Assembly: GCA_035461765.1 (NCBI GenBank) | Contig: DATHUY010000155.1 | Location: forward strand, 1-38,543 | Source of the DNA: Longimicrobiales bacterium | Lineage (GTDB): Bacteria > Gemmatimonadota > Gemmatimonadetes > Longimicrobiales > RSA9 | Direction: 5' to 3' | Length of the DNA: 38,543 bases | The notes under the pieces: generated by a model | Databases searched by the model: none | Told to the model about the DNA's origin: nothing | Seen by the model: only the letters and a program-made list of their open reading frames with translations | Shown here: in pieces, positions 33,204 through 38,543 of the stretch | How the letters are laid out: every line of letters begins with the position of its first letter | Numbering within the stretch: the first letter of the stretch is position 1 | Position numbers and translations under genes: made by a program

Positions 33204-35540
33204 ATGCGTGGTATCGGACACTGTTTTCCGGGTGCAAATCGCAGACCATACGCGCTCGTGCACCTTGCGTGCGTACGCGTGAGCCCCCTAGATTTTGTGC
33301 ACTCCCCGAACAACCGGTCTTTCATTCAGGCGAAGAGGGCGGCTGCCATCAGCACGTTCATCTCGTTCCACGGCGGACTTGCGTCCGTACTGACGTCCGA
33401 CGGCACCCTTGCGACGGTGGCCGCAGCCATGCTCGTCATGCTGGTGCGTCCGCGGCTGCGCACACGCGCACGCCCGGACATGTCCGCCGAGATGCGAGCG
33501 GCCCGGACGCTGGGCAGCACGGTGTTCTGCTTCCTGAGCCGCGACGGCGTCGTCGCATCGATCACACCCAATGCACGCGAGGTGCTCGGCGAGGCGTGTG
33601 ATCGCGCCGCCGACCTCGCGCTGTCGTTCGCAGACCTCATCCAGCCCGACCAGCGCGCCACGGTGGATGACTGGACGGCGCGCGCCTGGCTCTCGGAGCC
33701 GCCGCCGCCGTGCGTCGTGCCGACGCGCGGCCCGTATGCGGCCCGCCGCTGGCTCCATCTGTCTACGCCGGGTCGCGTGGACCTCAACGGTCAGGCCGCC
33801 GTGCTGGTGGAGCTGCGCGAGGTTACCGACCAGGCTGAGATCCACAACCACGCGCGACTGCTGGCGCGTGCGCTCGATACCGGCACCGACGCCGCGTACA
33901 TCACGGACCTCGATGGCCGGCTCGAGTACGTGAACGGCGCGTTCGAAACGATGTTCGGATACCGCTCGGCGGAGGTTCTCGGCCGGCCGGTCTCCCTGCT
34001 GGCGTCCGGGCGCCATCGCCCGGAGTTCTTCAGTGCCATGTGGCAGACACTCGCGTCGGGCGAGCCGTACACGGGCGAGGTGCTGAACCGGCGCATGGAT
34101 GGCGCGCTCTGCACGGTCGATCTCACGATCACGCGCCTGGAGGGCGACGACATCACGCCGCCCCGCTTCATCGCGATCGCCCGGGACATCACGAGCCGGC
34201 GTCGCGTCGAGAAGGAGGTCGAGGACCACGCCTACTACGACGCGCTCACGGGCCTCGCCAATCACCGGCTGCTGCGCGAGCGTGCACGTCAGATCCTCGC
34301 CCTCGTGCGGCGGCACGGCAGCACCGCCGGGCTGCTGCACATTGATGTCGCGGACCTGCGCAGCGTCAACGACAAGCACGGCCGCGTTATCGGCGATGAC
34401 CTGCTGCGCACAGTGGCCGAGCGACTGAAACAGGGGCTGCGCGAGAGCGACACGCTGGCACGGATGGGCGGGGACGAGTTCCTCGTGCTCCTGAGTGATG
34501 CCGCCGACGAGCCGTCGATCGCGCGCGTAGTGCATCGGCTGCACCAGTCCATTTCGCAGACGTTCACGCTGCGCGATCGCGCCATCGACGTGACGTGCAG
34601 AATCGGCGTAGCGCTCTATCCACAGGATGCCAGCTCGTTCGATGACCTGGTGGGAGCGGCCGAGGTTGCGCTCCGGCGCGCGGAACAGGCCGGTACCTCC
34701 TTCGAGTTCTTCGAGCGGAGCGTGAGCGCCGCGAGCCATGACCGCATCCTGCTCGAGGAGGACCTGCACTGGGCGTGGGAACACGACCAGTTCGTGCTGC
34801 ACTACCAGCCGATCATCGGCACGAACGGCGAGATCGTCGGCGCGGAAGCCCTGGCGCGCAATGAGATCGTCGGCGTCGAGGCGCTCGCACGCTGGCCTCA
34901 CATGGAGCGCGGACTGCTCCAGCCGTCGGCGTTCATCCCGATAGCCGAACGTACCGGACGCATCCTGTCGCTCGACCGGTGGGCGATCGCCACCGCGGCA
35001 CGGCAGGCGGTGAAATGGCTGGAAACCGGCTGGAGCGGCTGGGTCTCCGTGAATTTGTCCGCGCGATCTCTGCAGGACCCTGACCTGCCGGAGTACGTGG
35101 AACGCACGCTCCAGGCGCACGGGCTGGAGCCGTCACGCCTCGTGATCGAAGTCACGGAAAGCGCTGCCATGCGGGACCCGGCGCGTACTGCGGGTGTGCT
35201 GGAGGCACTCCATCGTCTCGGAGTCAGGATCGCACTCGACGACTTCGGTGTCGGCCACTCGTCGCTCGCGTACCTGAAGCTGTTCCCCGTCGACCTGCTG
35301 AAACTCGATCACTGTTTCATCCGCGGCCTCGGCAGCGATCCGCGCGAGGAGCAGCTCATCGAGATTCTGATCTCGCTCGCACACCGTATCGGCGCGAAGG
35401 TGGTTGCGGAGGGGGTCGAGGAGCAGTGCCAGATGGACTGGCTGCGACAGGCAGGCTGTGATTACGTGCAGGGCTTTCTCATCGGGAAGCCAGCACCGCC
35501 TGAGTCGATGCCCGGCACGGCCTCGTCCGGTACGGACTGA
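33204..35540 (+). CDS. Membrane PAS-PAS-GGDEF-EAL c-di-GMP protein
   Basis: Signalling protein of up to 778 residues. One probable membrane helix (about 57-82) is followed by two PAS-like regions (about 100-205 and 215-335), then GGDEF (about 340-505) and EAL (about 520-770). GGDEF is intact at 422-426 with the I-site RESD upstream. The EAL region contains an 11-residue tandem repeat, so the motif EAL occurs twice (548-550 and 559-561). The remaining catalytic residues are present: VNLSARSL, VTES, DDFGVG, LLKLD, VAEGVEE and YVQGF. The start is uncertain. ATG 33204 has no Shine-Dalgarno and sits before a promoter-like TTGCGT/TAGATT pair (33265-33294); ATG 33429 is the next candidate but would cut the helix. 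Confidence 0.87.
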   Translation: MRGIGHCFPGANRRPYALVHLACVRVSPLDFVHSPNNRSFIQAKRAAAISTFISFHGGLASVLTSDGTLATVAAAMLVMLVRPRLRTRARPDMSAEMRAARTLGSTVFCFLSRDGVVASITPNAREVLGEACDRAADLALSFADLIQPDQRATVDDWTARAWLSEPPPPCVVPTRGPYAARRWLHLSTPGRVDLNGQAAVLVELREVTDQAEIHNHARLLARALDTGTDAAYITDLDGRLEYVNGAFETMFGYRSAEVLGRPVSLLASGRHRPEFFSAMWQTLASGEPYTGEVLNRRMDGALCTVDLTITRLEGDDITPPRFIAIARDITSRRRVEKEVEDHAYYDALTGLANHRLLRERARQILALVRRHGSTAGLLHIDVADLRSVNDKHGRVIGDDLLRTVAERLKQGLRESDTLARMGGDEFLVLLSDAADEPSIARVVHRLHQSISQTFTLRDRAIDVTCRIGVALYPQDASSFDDLVGAAEVALRRAEQAGTSFEFFERSVSAASHDRILLEEDLHWAWEHDQFVLHYQPIIGTNGEIVGAEALARNEIVGVEALARWPHMERGLLQPSAFIPIAERTGRILSLDRWAIATAARQAVKWLETGWSGWVSVNLSARSLQDPDLPEYVERTLQAHGLEPSRLVIEVTESAAMRDPARTAGVLEALHRLGVRIALDDFGVGHSSLAYLKLFPVDLLKLDHCFIRGLGSDPREEQLIEILISLAHRIGAKVVAEGVEEQCQMDWLRQAGCDYVQGFLIGKPAPPESMPGTASSGTD
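34830..34895 (+). repeat. 33-bp tandem duplication across the EAL motif
   Basis: Two 33-bp units (34830-34862 and 34863-34895) begin with the same 13 bases, GAGATCGTCGGCG, and encode EIVGAEALARN and EIVGVEALARW. They differ mainly at third positions and at the last codon. The duplication keeps the frame. The divergence between the units indicates that it is not very recent. Confidence 0.9.
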
Positions 35541-35591
35541 TCGAGGATCCGGCCGCTTTCTCTGGAGGCCGACCTCTCCCGAATCGGGTCG

Positions 35592-36452
35592 TTACCGCGG
35601 CTGCCCGCCCGAGCGAGTGGTATCGCGCGGCGCTGGCGGCGGTGGAGGCGTTGTCCCGACGCGGGCGGCACGCTCCCGGTTCATCCGCTCCTCGATGGCC
35701 TTCACGCGATCCTTGAATTCACCCTTCGCCTCCTCCCGGACGGCCTGATCCTGCAGCTCGTTCCAGGTGCGCACCCGACCTGCAAACTCCTCCCTGCGAC
35801 CGGGCGCCACGGCAAAATGTGAATCGCCGACCGGGATGGTGATGCTGCCCAGGTGGATAGCCCCCGGCGACACGCCCCAGCGACCGCCATCCGCATCCTT
35901 CACCGTCCAGTCCATGGCCCGTTCAGCGGCAGCAGCTTCTGCCGCCACCGAGTCGTTGTATTCGCCCAGCTGCGCAGCAATGCGACGCTGCACGATCTCC
36001 TGGGGTGTCGGCTCTGCAACGATCTCCTCGCTCGGAGGACGCCACAGCTGCGGCGTGGTGAGGTGGTAGCGAAGACGGTCGCGGACCGAGCGCGGATCCT
36101 CCCGCTCCGGTGCGCGACCGATCTCCGTCTCGACTGGGACCGCACCGGGCGGCGTGGGCCGCACCGGTTCCGTCCGCGGCGGAGCCCGCTCCATTACCTG
36201 AACTTCGATCGGTGCCACTTCGCCAGCCACCTGGACGATGTCGTAGGCCTGCATGGCCGGCGCGACATGGATGATGCGCGAGATCGGCGCGGACGGGACG
36301 CGCGGCTCGACCTGGGTGCGGAACGAGAGACCGAAGAGGATGATGAGATGGACGAGTGCAGAGACCAGGATCGCCGGACCCAGGACGACACCGTCATTGT
36401 GGCGGTCGCGACGCACCGCCGCTGTCTGGTGTCGCCCCCGGGCCTCATGCAT
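35592..36452 (-). CDS. TonB-like single-pass membrane protein, function unknown
   Basis: A 286-residue protein with a basic, cytoplasmic N-terminus and one helix (VLGPAILVSALVHLIILFGLSF, about 23-44). A proline-rich, presumably periplasmic stretch follows (RAPPRTEPVRPTPPGAVPVETEIG). This is the layout of TonB or of energy-transducing linker proteins. No TonB C-terminal domain is recognisable. Instead there is a region around 170-215 (MDWTVKDADGGRWGVSPGAIHLGSITIPV) that looks folded, then a charged helix and a PPPPPAP tail. It begins 34 nt after the aminotransferase stop, on the same strand. I do not assign a function. Confidence 0.72.
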   Translation of the reverse strand: MHEARGRHQTAAVRRDRHNDGVVLGPAILVSALVHLIILFGLSFRTQVEPRVPSAPISRIIHVAPAMQAYDIVQVAGEVAPIEVQVMERAPPRTEPVRPTPPGAVPVETEIGRAPEREDPRSVRDRLRYHLTTPQLWRPPSEEIVAEPTPQEIVQRRIAAQLGEYNDSVAAEAAAAERAMDWTVKDADGGRWGVSPGAIHLGSITIPVGDSHFAVAPGRREEFAGRVRTWNELQDQAVREEAKGEFKDRVKAIEERMNRERAARVGTTPPPPPAPRDTTRSGGQPR

Positions 36453-36486
36453 GACCCTGATAACCCGCCTCAGAGGGCCGGTTCCG

Positions 36487-37665
36487 TCATAACAGCGTGG
36501 CCAGGCGCCGGGCAGCCTCGCGCAGCCGCTCCGCCGGCTGGGTCAGCGCCACACGGAAGAAGCCCTCGCCCCCGGCGCCGAGCGCCGCACCTGGCATGAT
36601 CACGACACCCTGCTCCATGAGTGCGCGCCGGGCGAACGTCTCCGACGCGCCGCCGGGTACGGGCACCCACAGGTACATCGTCGCCGCAGGCGCTGTCGCT
36701 TCGATGCCAGCCTCGTTCAGGGCCGTCACGAGGGCGTCCCGCCGGTCGCGGAACTGTGCGACGTTCGCCGGCACCCACTCGTCGTACGTCTCGAGCGCTG
36801 CCGCGGCCGCCGCCTGAATGGGCAGGAACTGGCCGGTATCCACGAACGATTTCACCCGCGCCAGCGCCGCGATCGGACCCGCCCCGCCCGCGGCCCAGCC
36901 GATACGCCAGCCCGTCATGTTGTACGTCTTCGAGAACGAGTGGAACTCGACGGCAACGTCGATGGCGCCGTCGACCTCGAAGATGCTCGGCGGACGGTAA
37001 CCGTCAAACGCGATCTCGCTGTACGCGTTGTCATAGACGAGAATCGCACCATGGCGCCGGCAGAAGTCGACCGCCTGCTCCAGATATCCCAGCGGCGCGA
37101 TCGCCGCGGTGGGGTTATTCGGATAGTTGAGATACACGATGCGCGTGCGACGTGCGACGTCATCTTCGATGTCATCGAACGGGATCAGGAAATCGTTCTC
37201 CGGCCGCAGCGGCACCGGATGCGGCTCCCCGCCGGCCAGCAGCGTGCCGCCGAGATAGGGCAGATAACCCGGATCCGGGAAGACCGTCACGTCACCCGGC
37301 CCGGCATAGGCGAACGCGATGTGCGCGATGCCTTCCTTCGAGCCGATGAGCGGCAGGATTTCGCGATAGGGGTCGAGCTTCACATCGAACCGCTTCTGCA
37401 TCCATGCACTGACAGCCTCCCGGAATGCCGGCAGTCCGAGCTGGAAGGGGTAACGGCTCATCTGGGGCTGGGCCGCGGCAGCCTGAAGTGCAGCCACCGC
37501 CGCGGGCGGCGGGGCCAGATCGGCGTCGCCCGCACCCAGGTCGATCACGTCCACACCGCGTCCGATCAGATCGCGCTTGATCTGCGGAACATCCGCGAGT
37601 GGATACGAAGGGAAGTTCGAGAATCGCCCTGCCAGCTGAATCATGCGCGGCTCAATCGTGCTCAT
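36487..37665 (-). CDS. Class I/II PLP aminotransferase (DapL/DapC-like)
   Basis: A 392-residue fold-type I aminotransferase. The PLP lysine is Lys246 in FHSFSKTYNMTGWRIGWAAG, with the downstream Arg of WRIGW. Other landmarks are GAGDADLAPPPAAV, YPFQLGLPAFREAVSAWM, FPDPGYLPYLGG, YLNYPNNPTAAI and VYDNAYSEIAFDG. This set resembles LL-diaminopimelate and N-succinyl-DAP aminotransferases and their alanine or methionine aminotransferase relatives, so lysine/DAP synthesis is likely but not proven. ATG 37665 overlaps the FAH-family stop by 14 nt; ATG 37644 is an alternative. Confidence 0.88.
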   Translation of the reverse strand: MSTIEPRMIQLAGRFSNFPSYPLADVPQIKRDLIGRGVDVIDLGAGDADLAPPPAAVAALQAAAAQPQMSRYPFQLGLPAFREAVSAWMQKRFDVKLDPYREILPLIGSKEGIAHIAFAYAGPGDVTVFPDPGYLPYLGGTLLAGGEPHPVPLRPENDFLIPFDDIEDDVARRTRIVYLNYPNNPTAAIAPLGYLEQAVDFCRRHGAILVYDNAYSEIAFDGYRPPSIFEVDGAIDVAVEFHSFSKTYNMTGWRIGWAAGGAGPIAALARVKSFVDTGQFLPIQAAAAAALETYDEWVPANVAQFRDRRDALVTALNEAGIEATAPAATMYLWVPVPGGASETFARRALMEQGVVIMPGAALGAGGEGFFRVALTQPAERLREAARRLATLL

Positions 37666-38290
37666 CGTCTGAAGCCTCTACGGGGTTGCTGATGCTGCCA
37701 ATGCCCGGAATCTCGATCTCGATCGTGTCGCCCGGTGCGAGCGGACCCACGCCTTCGGGCGTGCCCGTCGCAATGATGTCGCCCGGCTCCAGGGTCATGA
37801 TACGGCTGACGTACGCGATGATGTCCGGTATGCCGAAGATCATGTCCGCCGCCCGGCCATGCTGCCGCACCACGCCGTTGACCCTTCCGATCACCTCCAG
37901 CTCGCGCCAGTCATCGTGCGGGGCCGGCGTGCCGATCGGGCAGAACGTGTCGAATCCCTTCGCCCTCGTGAACTGCACATCCAGCTTCTGGAGATCGCGC
38001 GCAGTCACGTCGTTCACCGGCAGATATCCCGCGACGCAGCTCAACGCCTCCGGCGCCGACACATGCCGCGCCTTGCGGCCGATTACGACGCCGATTTCCG
38101 CCTCGTGCTCCACGCGCTTTGAGTCCCGCGGCAGCACGATGCAGCCGCCGTCCCGGATCAGCGACGAAGGCGGCTTCAGGAAGAGCAGCGGACGCTCCGG
38201 AACGTCGTTACCCAGCTCGCGGGCGTGGGCGGCATAGTTGCGGCCCACGCAAATGATTTTCGATGGGCGCGGCAGTGCGGGTTCAGGCAT
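37652..38290 (-). CDS. Fumarylacetoacetate hydrolase family protein
   Basis: A 212-residue enzyme of the FAH/acylpyruvase family, which hydrolyses or isomerises beta-keto acids such as acylpyruvates, oxaloacetate enol or aromatic degradation products. The start ICVGRNYAAHARELG and the metal-binding residues Glu63 and Glu65 (VEHEAEIGVVIG) with Asp94 (PVNDVTARDLQ) are present. KGFDTFCPIGTP and IIATGTPEGVGPLAPGD follow. The short, single-domain form matches acylpyruvase (FAHD1/YcgM-like) proteins. ATG 38290 is chosen because the family N-terminus begins there, although the frame is open to 38461. No Shine-Dalgarno is present; TAGACT lies 5 nt upstream. It overlaps the aminotransferase gene. Confidence 0.9.
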   Translation of the reverse strand: MPEPALPRPSKIICVGRNYAAHARELGNDVPERPLLFLKPPSSLIRDGGCIVLPRDSKRVEHEAEIGVVIGRKARHVSAPEALSCVAGYLPVNDVTARDLQKLDVQFTRAKGFDTFCPIGTPAPHDDWRELEVIGRVNGVVRQHGRAADMIFGIPDIIAYVSRIMTLEPGDIIATGTPEGVGPLAPGDTIEIEIPGIGSISNPVEASDDEHD

Positions 38291-38345
38291 GCGGGAGTCT
38301 ACGTGCGGGTCCGCGTCATCGCCAGCGCACGGCGCATGGAAAAGA

Positions 38346-38385
38346 GAAGCCCCCAGGAGCCGCAACGTGGCTTCCTGGGGGCTTC
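38346..38385 (-). terminator. Intrinsic terminator upstream of the FAH-family gene
   Basis: GAAGCCCCCAGGA pairs with TCCTGGGGGCTTC over 13 bp, extended by GCC/GGC across a one-base bulge. On the minus strand the hairpin is followed by TCTTTTCC. It should end a leftward transcript from a gene lying beyond 38500, leaving the FAH-family gene to its own promoter. Confidence 0.78.
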
Positions 38386-38543
38386 CATTCGCTGGCGGGA
38401 TCGAATCATTCGTTCGGTCAGCACCACGTGCGGTGCCGGATTCACTTCCCTTCCGCCGCATACGCGCGGTCCTGCGTGCGACGGGTCCCGGAGCTCGGGG
38501 ACTACCAGCCGAGGCCAGCGACCTCTCGGCCGACCTGACGGAG
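38386..38543. other. Right edge, no gene assigned
   Basis: No complete gene is visible. On the minus strand a frame reading REVAGLGW ends at a TAG (38504-38502), about 120 nt before the terminator at 38346-38385. It could be the last residues of a leftward gene cut by the window edge. The evidence is too short for a CDS call. Confidence 0.3.

Noticed and set aside
33288-35120. A 610-codon minus-strand frame opposite the second GGDEF-EAL gene.
   Set aside because: The plus strand encodes clear PAS, GGDEF and EAL motifs. The minus frame is a low-complexity, Arg-rich shadow.
38263-38538. A plus-strand frame of 91 codons at the right edge.
   Set aside because: It overlaps the FAH-family start and the terminator hairpin, and has no recognisable product.

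Overview
The window is a stretch of ordinary, gene-dense bacterial chromosome, about two thirds G+C by eye. It carries two tRNA genes and about thirty protein genes, nearly all intact. I see no insertion sequence, phage gene or CRISPR array. The organism is a diderm (Gram-negative type) with an aerobic, cytochrome c-based respiratory chain: there is a complete System I (Ccm) cytochrome c maturation operon, a three-subunit proton-translocating transhydrogenase, an outer-membrane-type heptose phosphatase (GmhB) and several lipoproteins. SelA suggests selenocysteine use. The mix of PD40 and Ig-like lipoproteins, an M28-PDZ peptidase and large GGDEF-EAL proteins makes me suspect Gemmatimonadota, but no rRNA is present and this is an inference.

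Layout from left to right. Positions 65-1637 hold tRNA-Gln and gltX on the minus strand, and 1784-3451 holds fhs (formate-THF ligase) on the plus strand behind a good sigma-70 promoter. A hairpin separates fhs from the convergent ccmABCDEFGH operon (9416 down to 3568). Next come pntAA-pntAB-pntB (minus, 12344-9485) and a PD40 propeller lipoprotein (minus). Divergent from it are an M28 peptidase with a PDZ domain and a GAF-PAS-PAS-GGDEF-EAL protein (plus). A PQQ-type sugar dehydrogenase lipoprotein (minus) is divergent from a three-gene plus-strand operon (19117-21771), which ends at a strong terminator followed by tRNA-Ser(UGA). Minus-strand purine genes follow (MBL hydrolase, purN, purH), then nadA, an A-type Fe-S carrier, and a tightly coupled operon valS, Ig-like lipoprotein, selA, gmhB. 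A BON-domain protein is divergent from a second GGDEF-EAL protein. The right end carries, on the minus strand, a FAH-family hydrolase, a class I aminotransferase and a TonB-like membrane protein.

The most unusual locus is the trio at 19117-21771. It comprises a class A beta-lactamase-fold serine hydrolase with a full catalytic set but no signal peptide, an M15-like peptidase with one zinc ligand changed (Asp to Asn), and a glutamine-synthetase-fold carboxylate-amine ligase whose motif layout recalls Pup ligase/Dop. The three are translationally coupled or nearly so and all look cytoplasmic. This suggests an uncharacterised system that makes and breaks an amide or isopeptide bond.

Two other points stand out. 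Both c-di-GMP proteins carry unusual EAL domains: one has His in place of a catalytic Glu, and the other has a tandem duplication of the EAL motif itself. Also, several genes that begin transcription units lack a Shine-Dalgarno sequence and have a -35/-10 pair ending 5-12 nt before the start codon, which suggests leaderless mRNAs.
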